64,000 nucleotides of DNA from CAMYLR01 sp039588915 (GTDB lineage Bacteria > Gemmatimonadota > Gemmatimonadetes > JACCXV01 > JAHWKZ01): positions 1 to 64,000 of the forward strand of contig JBDGYV010000009.1 of the NCBI GenBank assembly GCA_039588915.1. Reading direction: 5' to 3'. Of the stretch, positions 6,994 to 16,020 are shown in pieces. The position numbers were made by a program, and so were the translations under genes. Position 1 is the first letter of the stretch. Every line of letters starts with the position of its first letter. The notes beneath the pieces are model-generated. The model did no database searches and was not told the origin of the DNA. It was given only the letters and a program-made list of their open reading frames with translations.

Positions 6994-7770
6994 CTAGATT
7001 TCTTCGAGAACGCCCGAGTAGACAACGCGCGCGTGGCCGGTGAGATGCGGGGCGAGCGCAGCAGGGTCTCTCTCCGCGACCGGTGGTGTGAAATCGACCT
7101 CGAGCGGAAAGCCACCGCTGGTCTCGACCCTGATCGGGGGTTCTGCGGACTCCCATGACCACGCCAGGACGGCGGCCGCGACGGCGCCGGTTCCACACGA
7201 CAACGTCTCGGCTTCAACGCCGCGCTCGTAAGTGCGCATCTGGATCCGGTGTCGATCTTGGATTGTCACGAAATCGACGTTCGTGCCCGCGGGCTGCCAT
7301 CGCCAGTCCAGCCTCAACCTCCTCCCTTCCCCGCTTATGTCGTGGGTCGCCAGCTCGTCGACCGTGGCCACGACGTGCGGTGTCGACGTGTCGACGAATC
7401 CGACATGCTGGTACGTGGATCCTTCCAGGTCTGGATAACTGTCGACAAGCGCCTCCAGGGTACCGCTTCCGGTGGCCACGCGAACGAGTGGTTGGGATGC
7501 AACATCAATCATCCGCGCGTAGCGGGCGATGCACATCGCACCATTGCCACACATCGGGGCTTCGCTACCGTCCGCGTTGTAGTACACCATCCTCACATCT
7601 GCGTTGGGGTCGTCCTCCAGCAGCAAGACCGCATCCGCGCCAACGCCCAGGCCACGTCGACACAATCGGACTACCGGCTCGCCGCCACCGGGAAACCAGT
7701 GCGGGCGGTTGTCGAGCACGACGAAATCGTTTCCGCCGCCCGACATCTTCAGGAACGGACGTGACCTCAC
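6994..7770 (-). CDS. dapF: Diaminopimelate epimerase
   Basis: 258 residues. It converts LL- to meso-diaminopimelate for lysine and peptidoglycan synthesis without a cofactor, using two cysteines. Both are present: Cys74 in MCGNGAMC and Cys192 in SCGTGAVAAA. The N-terminal motif is KMSGGGNDFVVLDN instead of the common KMHGLGNDF, a variant I associate with Gemmatimonadota-type sequences. I chose GTG at 7770, which overlaps the stop of the upstream glycosyltransferase gene as GTGA. Upstream candidates at 7824 and 7803 would lie inside that gene. It ends the envelope-glycan operon, before a terminator. Confidence 0.95.
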   Translation of the reverse strand: MRSRPFLKMSGGGNDFVVLDNRPHWFPGGGEPVVRLCRRGLGVGADAVLLLEDDPNADVRMVYYNADGSEAPMCGNGAMCIARYARMIDVASQPLVRVATGSGTLEALVDSYPDLEGSTYQHVGFVDTSTPHVVATVDELATHDISGEGRRLRLDWRWQPAGTNVDFVTIQDRHRIQMRTYERGVEAETLSCGTGAVAAAVLAWSWESAEPPIRVETSGGFPLEVDFTPPVAERDPAALAPHLTGHARVVYSGVLEEI

Positions 7771-8492
7771 GACCGGTCGAGCCAAGGCGCGATACGCCAG
7801 CATCGCATGCGCCACACCATCCAAATCGCCTCCCAGACGATCGCGCGATTCATCTTACTGCTACCGACGTTGCGATCGACAAAGACGATGGGGATCTCGA
7901 CCAGCCGGAAGCCCGCGCGATCCGCGCGAAACACAGTTTCGATTTGGAACGCATAGCCGGTGGAGTGGATGCGATCCAGGTCGATCGTTTCGAGAACTTT
8001 ACGCCGATAGCACTTGAACCCGCTGGTCAGATCGTTGAGCGGCAACCCGGTTACCATTCGTGCGTAGGCATTGGCTAACCAGGACAACAGCAGCCGCCCC
8101 ATCGGCCAGTTCACGACTGTTACACCGCGGGTATAGCGTGAGCCGATAACCAGATCGAAGTCGTCGGCCAACTCCAGAAACTCCGGCAGGTGACGGGGAT
8201 CGTGTGAGAAGTCGGCGTCCATTTCGAACACCAGCTGGTAGCCACGCTCGAGCGCGAAGCGAAATCCATCGATGTACGCCGTTCCGAGACCGAGCTTGCC
8301 CGCCCGGTGGATGACGTGAACCCGCTCGTGATTGTTCGCCAGCGAGTCGGCAATCTCACCGGTACCGTCCGGCGAAGCATCATCGATGACGAGTACCTCT
8401 AAACGTTCGCTTTGCGCCAGGACCTCGTGTACGAGCGGTTGCAGGTTCTTCCGCTCGTCGTACGTGGGGACGATGACGAGGGCGTCACGCAT
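7767..8492 (-). CDS. Polyprenol monophosphomannose synthase-like glycosyltransferase (GT2)
   Basis: 241 residues of the DPM1-like GT2 family. Visible are VIVPTYDERKNLQPLV, VLVIDDASPDGTGEIAD (nucleotide-sugar binding), FEMDADFSHDP (metal-binding DxD) and the acceptor-loop region GSRYTRGVTVVNWPMGR, then DLTSGFKCYRRKVLE and the end of the catalytic domain. It has no C-terminal membrane helices, so it resembles the soluble or peripheral form. Such enzymes make lipid-linked mannose or glucose donors at the inner face of the cytoplasmic membrane. It overlaps the antiporter gene upstream by 8 bases and dapF downstream by 4. The sugar and lipid are not determinable. Confidence 0.88.
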   Translation of the reverse strand: MRDALVIVPTYDERKNLQPLVHEVLAQSERLEVLVIDDASPDGTGEIADSLANNHERVHVIHRAGKLGLGTAYIDGFRFALERGYQLVFEMDADFSHDPRHLPEFLELADDFDLVIGSRYTRGVTVVNWPMGRLLLSWLANAYARMVTGLPLNDLTSGFKCYRRKVLETIDLDRIHSTGYAFQIETVFRADRAGFRLVEIPIVFVDRNVGSSKMNRAIVWEAIWMVWRMRCWRIAPWLDRS

Positions 8493-9774
8493 CGCGATTA
8501 CGGATGACGGACCCGAATCTCAGGGGCACCTCGCTTGTCGGTTGTAGCTCAGGGGTGTCGGGTTTATCGCGCATCGTGTCGGCGTGCCGAGCGTACCAGG
8601 CGGCACCCGGGATCGCCGTCAGCCCGTGCGCGACGATGCTCATTAGTACGGTGAAGACGACGATCGAGAAGATGAGATCGGCTGACATTATAGCCGAGCG
8701 CTCGACGATCAACAGGCCAAACAGGATTGAGGCTAACCCGCGCGGGCCGAACCAGCCGACAAACGCGACCGTGGGCCAACTCAGTTTCAAACCGAACAAG
8801 CTGAGCCAAACCGGGACGATACGGATCACACTCAAGCTCAACAGGCCGTACAGCAGAACGCTGCCGCTAAACAAGCCCGACATCTGCGGGACCAGGACGG
8901 CGCCAAACACGAGAAAGACGAGCAATGTGAGCAATTGGCCTTCAGCTTCCGCGAAGGCGTACAGCCCTTGACAATGATCACGCACCGCAGCACCCAACGC
9001 GAGACCCGCGGCGAAAGCGGCGATAAACCCGTTGCCACCGAGGACCTCAGAGATACCGAAAGCCAACAGCGCGAGGCCGATCAGCGAAAGGTCACGAAAC
9101 ACGTCATTCATCCAGCCCGTGGAAACGGCCCGATCGACGAGCCGGCCGCCGACCAGACCAACCGCCACTCCGGCCGCAGGGCCGATGGTGACCTGGAGCA
9201 CGGCGAACCGAATCCACCCCACGGTCCCATCCGCGGTCCCGGAGGCACCGGCCAGCGCCAAGCAGATCAGCAACACGGGAAGCACGAGCCCGTCGTTGAG
9301 CCCACTCTCCACGTTCAGTGCCTGGCGTATCCGCACCGGTACGCGAGGGTTGGATACGACCGCGTGACCTAGCGCGGCGTCGGTGGGCGCGAGCATCACG
9401 CCCAACACTGCAGCTTCCCAGATCGAGAATGAGGGAAAGAGAGTGGTCGCCACCAACGCACCCAGGACGATTGTCAAGGGCAACCCGATGCCGAGGAGGC
9501 GCACCGGCATGTTGTGATCGCGGATCAGAGTTCGGATGTCGATTCTCGCCGCGTCGGTAAACAGGACCAGCATCAACGTCACTTCGGCCAACGTGTGGAT
9601 GGCGGCGTGACCGATCTCCGGTGTCGCGAGAGCAAGCCCGAGTGGACCGACGAGCAGTCCGGCAAAGGTGAACATCATCGGTGGGGTGATGGCGGTTCGT
9701 TCTATCCGATTGGATACCAAGCCGTATCCGACCACGCAGGCCCCGATCACGATGAGGGCGAGCGTTCCGCTCAC
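8485..9774 (-). CDS. Cation:proton antiporter, CPA1/NhaP type
   Basis: 429 residues, almost entirely hydrophobic, with about 12-13 predicted membrane helices. Diagnostic blocks are MLAPTDAALGHAVVSNPRVP and NVESGLNDGLVLPVLLICLA, the acidic ion-binding region of Na+/H+ or K+/H+ antiporters, and VAFVGWFGPRGLASILFGLL. There is only a short hydrophilic tail (about 40 residues) and no TrkA-type regulatory domain. It exchanges monovalent cations for protons across the inner membrane. It sits inside an envelope-glycan cluster and overlaps both neighbours (4 and 8 bases), so it is probably co-transcribed with them. A functional link with glycan synthesis is not evident. Confidence 0.9.
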   Translation of the reverse strand: MSGTLALIVIGACVVGYGLVSNRIERTAITPPMMFTFAGLLVGPLGLALATPEIGHAAIHTLAEVTLMLVLFTDAARIDIRTLIRDHNMPVRLLGIGLPLTIVLGALVATTLFPSFSIWEAAVLGVMLAPTDAALGHAVVSNPRVPVRIRQALNVESGLNDGLVLPVLLICLALAGASGTADGTVGWIRFAVLQVTIGPAAGVAVGLVGGRLVDRAVSTGWMNDVFRDLSLIGLALLAFGISEVLGGNGFIAAFAAGLALGAAVRDHCQGLYAFAEAEGQLLTLLVFLVFGAVLVPQMSGLFSGSVLLYGLLSLSVIRIVPVWLSLFGLKLSWPTVAFVGWFGPRGLASILFGLLIVERSAIMSADLIFSIVVFTVLMSIVAHGLTAIPGAAWYARHADTMRDKPDTPELQPTSEVPLRFGSVIRNRDA

Positions 9775-10757
9775 TTCTTCTGCTCACTGTCGGCGGTGGC
9801 GGCCGTCGATAAGTCGCGATACCCAAAAAGGGCGGCCAGCGCGCCGGCCACGGCCACTTCGACGGCGGTCAACCAGAGGCGCGATAGGATCGCGGCGGCG
9901 GCAGCGGCTGACGGTGGTAGGAACCGCGCGAGTAGAAGTGCGTACACGCCCTCCCTCACGCCGATGCCACCCGGCGCGAAGACCGCCAGCCAACCGACCG
10001 CATATCCGGCTGCGCTGACGCCGACGAGCGGCCAGAGATCGGCCGCGGCCACCACCGTTAAACCAGACAAGAAGAGGTAGAACCCCGTGCCGAAGAAGAA
10101 CCATGCGATGACATAGCCGACCACCAGCAACCCGCGCTGACGCATCCCGATCGACACGGTCTCGGAGACATCGTTGGGTTGGCAGCGCGTCAGTACGGCT
10201 CGGACACCATCGAACAGTGGCGTGAAGACGAGCCCCGCTAAGCCAACGAGCACCACGAACGGCAGCCACGTTGGCCCGGGGATCGAGCTGCCGCCTAACG
10301 TGGCGACGGTCACGATCACCGCACTGCCGATCACGAACGCTTGCGCCAGCACGCTGGCTGCAACGGTGGTTGACGAGGAGACACCTTTGGCGCGGGCGAG
10401 ATAGGCCGTCCCGGCGAGCTGAAACACCTTGCCTGGTACGTACCGCGCGAGGTTGCCGAAGTACCAGATCCGATGCGCGTCGACCAAAGCCAACCGACCG
10501 CCCAATGCGTAGAGGAGTTTTCGCCACAGAACCACGAATAGGCTGTACGCGGTGATGACGCAGAGCGAGCCCAGCGCCAATCGGGGCCAGCGAAACGACC
10601 ATGAATACGCCTCGACCTGGTTCCAATGGCGAGCCACGTACCATACCAGAGCGACGAGTACGATCGCCGCTCCGACTCGCTCGAGCCACGCCAACCGTTG
10701 GCGGTCGCGCGCCGGGCCGTCGACTGGGCTCAGCTTGCCAAGTCCCTCTTGCGCCAC
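9771..10757 (-). CDS. Flippase-like integral membrane protein (LPG_synthase_TM / AglD family)
   Basis: 328 residues with about eight membrane segments. The family signature is WYFGNLARYVPGKVFQLAG (compare GN-ARYVPGKVWQ). Later blocks FAPGGIGVREGVYALLLARF are also typical. Proteins of this family are the membrane half of lysyl-phosphatidylglycerol synthases or stand-alone 'flippase-like' proteins in glycosylation loci. This one lacks the soluble aminoacyl-transfer domain, so MprF activity is not expected. The GTG start at 10757 lies 28 bases inside the upstream YfhO-like gene; the stop overlaps the antiporter start. A role in moving a lipid-linked precursor is plausible from context, not shown. 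Confidence 0.82.
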   Translation of the reverse strand: MAQEGLGKLSPVDGPARDRQRLAWLERVGAAIVLVALVWYVARHWNQVEAYSWSFRWPRLALGSLCVITAYSLFVVLWRKLLYALGGRLALVDAHRIWYFGNLARYVPGKVFQLAGTAYLARAKGVSSSTTVAASVLAQAFVIGSAVIVTVATLGGSSIPGPTWLPFVVLVGLAGLVFTPLFDGVRAVLTRCQPNDVSETVSIGMRQRGLLVVGYVIAWFFFGTGFYLFLSGLTVVAAADLWPLVGVSAAGYAVGWLAVFAPGGIGVREGVYALLLARFLPPSAAAAAAILSRLWLTAVEVAVAGALAALFGYRDLSTAATADSEQKK

Positions 10758-13108
10758 GTAGCGACCAACAATCCAAGCCAGAGCGCCAAACCGCCGAGGC
10801 TACCCCATCGCCCGTAGGTTACGAACGGATCTTCGAACTCCATTTCGATCCGATGCCGGCCGGTGGGAACGGCGACAGCCCGGAGAGCGACGTCGACTTG
10901 CGAGACCCGTGTCGGCTCACCATCGATCGTAGCTCGCCAGTACGGGTGGTAGATCTCACTCGTGACGAGCAATCCGTCGGCTGCCATTTGTGCGTCGAGG
11001 ATTAGACGATCGGTGTCGCGTGTGACCCATTCAACGGTGCTCGATCCCGGTTCCGCGCTGCTCAGCGCGGGACGCTCCGCCTTGCTCGTCAGGATCGCGG
11101 TGTGAAGGGGATCGAAATCGGGGTCGAGTAGCCGAGCGCGCGCGTCAGGCGCATCGTCGACAGGTACCGCGTCATGGACGACCCAAGCCCGCGGCGTCAC
11201 GGCTTGCCGTGCGTAGACGTGACGCCCCCCGTCTTGGTGAACGAGGTCGAAGCCGGCCGCCTGCACAGCAGGCCCCGAGACCACGTACCGTACGTTCAAC
11301 AACGACCACACGTGGGGCTCAGCCAGTCCCTGTAAATCTTCACCAACCAGATCGTCCCACCAAGCCAATCGAAAGTTCTGTGAGCCGGTGACCGACTCGA
11401 TCCCGAAAAGCATGAGGTCGTTAGGACCGTAGGCGTTTGGCAAAGGCCAGACGCGAAACGGCGCGGGCTGTTGCCGCAAAAAGTCGACCGTCGGGTCGGC
11501 ACGGGTGACGCGCTCGATTGGCAACGTGTCGTAGAAGTCCCGGTCCACACGCCAAAGATCGACCAGCGCGATGCTGGCCAGGATCGCACACGCGATCAAC
11601 GGTGCCATTTGCCGACGAGCGGCAAGCCAGCAGATCACGACGCCAGCACCCCAGAACAGGGCGAATAAACCCAACCCCGTGACGAATGCGGGCATCGCCT
11701 GCAGGATGTCGGGGGTGCGACGGACGCTGAACTGCGTGTCGTAGAGCAGGCTCGTCCATATGTTGGCGAATCCGTCGGGTGCGGTGGTTGCCCAGGCCCA
11801 CAGAGCGAACCAGACGACGCCCAAGCCCCCGGCGACCTTCCACGCTAGATGTCGGCGATCCGCCAGAGCTTCCCACCGGTCGTAAAGACACTGGGCGCCG
11901 AACCCGGCCAATACGCAGGTCGAGAGCGCGACGACCGAATACATCATCGCCGGTGCACGAAACGACTTCATGATCGGAAGCGTCCAGTAGAACAGGCGGT
12001 GGACTGGTGTCGCCGCACCCCAGGCGAAGAGAAGGCCACCGATGGCGAGCGCGGCGAAGAACCATACGCGAGCCGATCGTCGAACAACCAGCGCCAGCAG
12101 CGCCAGCAGAACCGGCACCGCGCCCAGGTACTCGGTGTGGAGCTTGAACGGGTTGGTGCCCCAATACTCGTGCAAGTACCCCTGAAACCCGGGCCATACT
12201 GTGGCCAGTGTCTCTTGTACCGGCATCGACCACGAGGATGCGTATTCGTACCCACGATCGGCGCGATGCGAAAACTGTAGCATGTTGGCCGTCGGCCAGA
12301 TCTCGATCAGCGCCAGCAGGCCAGCCAACGCGTATGCGCCGACGAACGACGCGCCGAGCAGTGCAACGGTTCGGGTGGCGTCCGTCTCTCGGTACAGCTG
12401 GACCAAACGAAATGCGACATACGCCGCGACGCCCATGGCCGCGAAATACATCATCTGGACGTGCGGTGTAAACGCTTGCAGCGCCACGACCGCCGTGAGC
12501 CACAGAAACCAGTGCGGGCGACGGCGTTCGATGGCGCGCTCGGCCAGCAGGAACAGCGCCGGGGTCCAGCTCATGGCAAACATCCGGCCGTCCTGACCAG
12601 CGTACAGATGGCTCATCAGGTAGCCGGTGAAACCATATGCGACGCCGGCGACGAGCGCTGCCCCGGGAGCGAGCTTGAGCTCACGGGCCAAGCCGTACAT
12701 GAGTGCGCCAGCGAGGATTACATGCAACACGAAGCCCCAGCCGATCGCGCGGTGGAGTGGCATCGCGAAATAGAGGAGCGACGATGGATAGTAGACCGGG
12801 TAAGGCAGGGTCGACAGGTAAGGCAGCCCACCGAACACGAACGGGTTCCACTGTGGCAGACCGTGACCAGACTGAACTTGTTCGACGGCGAAGGATCGGC
12901 TCTGATACGCTTGCGACAACATGTCCGTGCCGAACATGACGCTGTTGCGCTCGGTGATGAAAGACCCAAAGAACGTCAGTGTGGCGATCGTCAAACCGAT
13001 CAAGAACAGCCACCAAATCCGACGAGATGGAGTTGTCCGAGCCGGGGGTGAGGGTGGTCGGGTTTTTGCGCGCTTTCCCTTCTTCTTCCCCTTTTTGGCC
13101 GCGGTCAT
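10730..13108 (-). CDS. YfhO-like multi-span membrane protein (putative glycan-modification GT-C type)
   Basis: 792 residues from the ATG at 13108, which overlaps the upstream methyltransferase stop as ATGA; the frame extends further upstream only as a shadow. The N-terminus is a lysine-rich cytoplasmic tail (TAAKKGKKKGKRAK), then about 12-14 membrane helices. Motifs include GTDMLSQAYQSRSFAVEQ in the first periplasmic loop and FVFGGLPYLSTLPYPVYYP, both typical of YfhO/GT-C-like proteins. The last 250 residues are a soluble extracytoplasmic domain with RYVVSGPAVQAAGFDLV and EIYHPYWRATIDG. In Firmicutes YfhO is required for glycosylation of teichoic acid; here the substrate is unknown. Context supports envelope polysaccharide decoration. 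Confidence 0.8.
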   Translation of the reverse strand: MTAAKKGKKKGKRAKTRPPSPPARTTPSRRIWWLFLIGLTIATLTFFGSFITERNSVMFGTDMLSQAYQSRSFAVEQVQSGHGLPQWNPFVFGGLPYLSTLPYPVYYPSSLLYFAMPLHRAIGWGFVLHVILAGALMYGLARELKLAPGAALVAGVAYGFTGYLMSHLYAGQDGRMFAMSWTPALFLLAERAIERRRPHWFLWLTAVVALQAFTPHVQMMYFAAMGVAAYVAFRLVQLYRETDATRTVALLGASFVGAYALAGLLALIEIWPTANMLQFSHRADRGYEYASSWSMPVQETLATVWPGFQGYLHEYWGTNPFKLHTEYLGAVPVLLALLALVVRRSARVWFFAALAIGGLLFAWGAATPVHRLFYWTLPIMKSFRAPAMMYSVVALSTCVLAGFGAQCLYDRWEALADRRHLAWKVAGGLGVVWFALWAWATTAPDGFANIWTSLLYDTQFSVRRTPDILQAMPAFVTGLGLFALFWGAGVVICWLAARRQMAPLIACAILASIALVDLWRVDRDFYDTLPIERVTRADPTVDFLRQQPAPFRVWPLPNAYGPNDLMLFGIESVTGSQNFRLAWWDDLVGEDLQGLAEPHVWSLLNVRYVVSGPAVQAAGFDLVHQDGGRHVYARQAVTPRAWVVHDAVPVDDAPDARARLLDPDFDPLHTAILTSKAERPALSSAEPGSSTVEWVTRDTDRLILDAQMAADGLLVTSEIYHPYWRATIDGEPTRVSQVDVALRAVAVPTGRHRIEMEFEDPFVTYGRWGSLGGLALWLGLLVATWRKRDLAS

Positions 13109-13839
13109 TGGGCGCTTCCGTGACGTATGAGGAAAAACCACTGCGGCGAGAAGAGCTCGAGGGCCCGTTGCCGAGATCCGGCTGGCAACGAACGGGCGAC
13201 CCGCCCCACTAGCCGACCGATCCGGCTCGTATAGCGACCGAGTTCGGTCACCAGCACTCGATCGGTCAAATCGTCGAGTATTAGGCCGTGACGGCCCGCG
13301 GCAGTGGCCAGACGACGATACGTGGTGAACTTGATGTCGGCGTAGCCCTTCCCGCGCCCGCTCCACTGCAGGATCCGCGTCGCGACTGACTCGGGCCACC
13401 ATGCCAAAGTGGGGATGCGGTAATGGGGCTCAATGACTGCAAATCGGTTGCCGGCTGTCATGTACACGCGGCCATTGGTGGCTAACACTCGGGCAAGCTC
13501 CGTAAAGAAGGCATCCAGGTTCCGAACGTGCTCGTAGACGTGGTTCGCGATTCCGAAGTCGACGCTCCGATCGCGCAGCGGTAGCCGCTCCAGATCAGCG
13601 ACCGCCATCCGCTCCGGATCCTCCACGAACGCAAGATCGATCTCAAACCCGATGATCGGACGACCAACCCGCTCCTCCAATCGTCTTCGGATTAGCCCGG
13701 TACCAGCGCCGAGATCGACAACCATCGGCGCGGTCTCGAGCCACGACTGACAGACGGCATGGATAAGGTCCGCTTTCTGGCGACGTGATGCTCGGTATTT
13801 GGGGTTCGCCAGCCACCGGGTGTAATAATCGCCCGTCAA
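13105..13839 (-). CDS. Class I SAM-dependent methyltransferase
   Basis: About 244 residues. The SAM-binding motif I is VVDLGAGTGLIRRR, followed by the acidic residue in IGFEIDLAF. The Methyltransf_11-like block LPLRDRSVDFGIANHVYEHV comes next, and AFFTELARVLATNGRVYMTA after that. I favour the TTG at 13839, which shares TTGA with the stop of the upstream glycosyltransferase; the same TTGA arrangement is seen at rnr. A TTG at 13908 would add 23 residues but lies deep in the upstream gene. It probably methylates a sugar or lipid intermediate, judging by its neighbours; the substrate is not predictable. Confidence 0.85.
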   Translation of the reverse strand: MTGDYYTRWLANPKYRASRRQKADLIHAVCQSWLETAPMVVDLGAGTGLIRRRLEERVGRPIIGFEIDLAFVEDPERMAVADLERLPLRDRSVDFGIANHVYEHVRNLDAFFTELARVLATNGRVYMTAGNRFAVIEPHYRIPTLAWWPESVATRILQWSGRGKGYADIKFTTYRRLATAAGRHGLILDDLTDRVLVTELGRYTSRIGRLVGRVARSLPAGSRQRALELFSPQWFFLIRHGSAQ

Positions 13840-15032
13840 TCCTGGGTCGTTACCGTTCCACCGGGCTTCGCGTACACGTGATCGAGGCGTGTCAAGATCA
13901 TGTCCCAACCAAACGCTTCGCGCACGTGTTTACGACCGGCAGAGCCGATTCGGTTCGCCAGCCCCGAGTCGTCCAGCACACGTCGAATGCCGTCAGCGAT
14001 CGCCGGTACCGTGTCCTCGACCAGCAACCCGGTGTGCCCGTCTTCGACGATGTCGGTGATGCCACCTCGGCGCGTTGCTACCACCGGTACTCCGTACGTC
14101 ATCGCTTCGAGCAACACCACGCCGAGCCCCTCGGTGTCGTCACGCTCGTCGACCGTAGCCGGCAAGACGAAGCACGCCGCCCGCCGATACGCTGTCACCA
14201 GCTCTTCTTGGCTGACTTTGCCGAGGAACTCGACACGTCCGGCGATACCGAGTTCTTCAGCTAGCTTCGCCAGCCGGTCGTGCTCGGGACCAAACCCGAC
14301 TAGCTCCAATCGCCAACGATGATCGCATTGCGTGGCCAGCGCCTCGAGCAAGCGGTGAACGCCTTTGCGCTCGACGAGACGGCCGACAAACAGGATGACC
14401 GGGTCACCACCGCTTGAGGATGGTCCGGTCGCGCCGTCGTGTGCAGGCAATGGCACTCCATATGGAATGATCTCGATCTTGGCCGGCGTGTAGGGCACCA
14501 GCGAGGCTTGCGTGCTGGCTGAGATGGCGACCAGTTTCGACCGCCGGCAGTACCACCGCAGAAACGCCTTGGCAGGTGGGAAACGCGTCTCCGCCCATCG
14601 GATCTCGGCGCCGTAAAACGTGGTCACAAGCTCGGCTCCAGCAGCTCTGGAAGCCGTCCAGCCGATCATACCGTGGGGTACGGCCCAGTGAACATGCACC
14701 ACGTCGAACCGTTCCCGGCGCCCCAGCCGACGCCCGGCAGCCATTCCCGCGGTCAAGTACGAAGGCAGCAGCAGCGCGTATGCTGGTTGCCGCTGTAGCC
14801 GATCCGGGGTCGCCTCCTCGTGCGTCAGTCGCTCCCACTTGGACGGCGCGTACCGAAACCGATGAACGGTTACCGGACCCTGACGCTGCCTGCCCAATCC
14901 GCGATAGGTGGGTACGAGCACGTGCACATCGTGTCCAGCCTCGGCTTGTTTTTGGCACAAGGTGACGAGCCAGGGCGTGATCACGTCGTCGGTCGATCGC
15001 GGCCAGGCGGTAGCGACGTGGAGTAAGCGCAT
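13836..15032 (-). CDS. Glycosyltransferase family 4
   Basis: 398 residues, GT-B fold. The N-terminal half has LLHVATAWPRSTDDVITPWL and HVHWAVPHGMIGW; the C-terminal GT4 domain has VILFVGRLVERKGVHRLLEA and the donor-binding EGLGVVLLEAMTYGVPVVA (E-x7-E). Start ATG at 15032 is preceded by GCAGGGTG; the longer frame upstream lacks support. It is a retaining enzyme that uses a nucleotide-sugar donor at the cytoplasmic face. It lies 31 bases after a GT2 gene and overlaps the methyltransferase by 4 bases. The sugars used are unknown. Confidence 0.9.
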   Translation of the reverse strand: MRLLHVATAWPRSTDDVITPWLVTLCQKQAEAGHDVHVLVPTYRGLGRQRQGPVTVHRFRYAPSKWERLTHEEATPDRLQRQPAYALLLPSYLTAGMAAGRRLGRRERFDVVHVHWAVPHGMIGWTASRAAGAELVTTFYGAEIRWAETRFPPAKAFLRWYCRRSKLVAISASTQASLVPYTPAKIEIIPYGVPLPAHDGATGPSSSGGDPVILFVGRLVERKGVHRLLEALATQCDHRWRLELVGFGPEHDRLAKLAEELGIAGRVEFLGKVSQEELVTAYRRAACFVLPATVDERDDTEGLGVVLLEAMTYGVPVVATRRGGITDIVEDGHTGLLVEDTVPAIADGIRRVLDDSGLANRIGSAGRKHVREAFGWDMILTRLDHVYAKPGGTVTTQD

Positions 15033-15063
15033 CACCCTGCGAGAGCCTGGCGGGCGGGGCGCT

Positions 15064-16020
15064 TCACCCCTCCGTGCCCGGTGGCTTGTCAGCATCGAGC
15101 AGCCGGCGCTCGAGGTGCTCGACGCGATCGCGAACCTGGACGATTCCCTCTGCCAAAACGCCCAAAGAGAAGAACAATACGCCCAAGAGGAGCAGCAGTA
15201 TGACGAGGTAGAGCAACGGTCGGTACCCTTGGTCGAGCCCGAATCGGAAATACAGAGCGACGATTCCGACCGCGAACCCGCTTGCCCCTAGAACAATGCC
15301 TAGGGTGCCAAAGAACACGAGCGGTCGACGGAGAATCGAAGTCAGCATCTTGACCGATAAGAGGTCGAGCACACCGGTGAGTATGCGTCCTGTCCCAGAG
15401 TACTTGGATGTCCCGAATCGTCTCGGATACAGCCTAATCGGTATTTCAGTCACCCGGTAGCCATGGTCATGCGCCAGAACCACGAAGAAACGGTGCCAGT
15501 CGTGTCGCAGCGGAATGACGTCCAGGATATCTCTACGAAAGGCCTTCATCGAGTTGAGATCGTGAACGGGCACCCTGAAGAGCTTCCGCGACAACCAGTT
15601 GTAGATAACCGAAACGAACCGTTTTTCGTACGGGCCTTGTTTCCAGCCGGTCACCACGTCGTATCCCTCGTGGAGCTTATCGAGGAAGCGTGGAATCTCG
15701 TCTGGCGTGTGTTGCAGATCGGCGTCAAACAGAACGATGTACCGCTGCCGGGTAGCGGTCGAAGCGGTCACCATGGCTTCCGTTTTTCCGCAGTTCGCGG
15801 CATGGCGCTCGATTCGAACTGGCACTGGGAAGTTTCGAGCCGCTTCGACCGCGGCTGACGCGGTGCCGTCGGTGGAACCGTCATCGATTAGCAGGATCTC
15901 GCCGCCCAGTTCGTGGTCAAGCCATGTCTTGCGCAGTGCGTCGAAGAGCGGGGTCATGCTTTCGACCTCGTTATACGCCGGGATAGCCAGCGCGAACCCG
16001 CCTCGGGACTCTGCCGTCAT
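15064..16020 (-). CDS. Glycosyltransferase family 2 with two C-terminal membrane helices (GtrB/DPM-like)
   Basis: 318 residues. The GT-A catalytic domain has LAIPAYNEVESMTPLFDAL, EILLIDDGSTDGT, YIVLFDADLQHTPDEIP (DxD) and VHDLNSMKAFRRDIL. Two membrane segments follow (about 237-262 and 272-300), then a charged tail. This matches polyisoprenyl-phosphate glycosyltransferases that load one sugar onto undecaprenyl phosphate for later transfer outside the cell. The ATG at 16020 overlaps the upstream GT4 stop as ATGA. With the second DPM-like enzyme at 7767-8492 and the flippase-like protein, it points to lipid-linked sugar donors for the YfhO-like protein; this pathway link is inferred. Confidence 0.9.
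   Translation of the reverse strand: MTAESRGGFALAIPAYNEVESMTPLFDALRKTWLDHELGGEILLIDDGSTDGTASAAVEAARNFPVPVRIERHAANCGKTEAMVTASTATRQRYIVLFDADLQHTPDEIPRFLDKLHEGYDVVTGWKQGPYEKRFVSVIYNWLSRKLFRVPVHDLNSMKAFRRDILDVIPLRHDWHRFFVVLAHDHGYRVTEIPIRLYPRRFGTSKYSGTGRILTGVLDLLSVKMLTSILRRPLVFFGTLGIVLGASGFAVGIVALYFRFGLDQGYRPLLYLVILLLLLGVLFFSLGVLAEGIVQVRDRVEHLERRLLDADKPPGTEG

Noticed and set aside
9771..10757. MprF lysyl-phosphatidylglycerol synthase
   Set aside because: Only the membrane domain is present; the aminoacyl-transfer domain is absent.
13109..13402. Long N-terminal extension of the YfhO-like protein in the same frame
   Set aside because: It lies within the methyltransferase gene, is Arg/Ser-rich shadow sequence, and the ATG at 13108 has an ATGA overlap and is followed by a plausible membrane-protein start.
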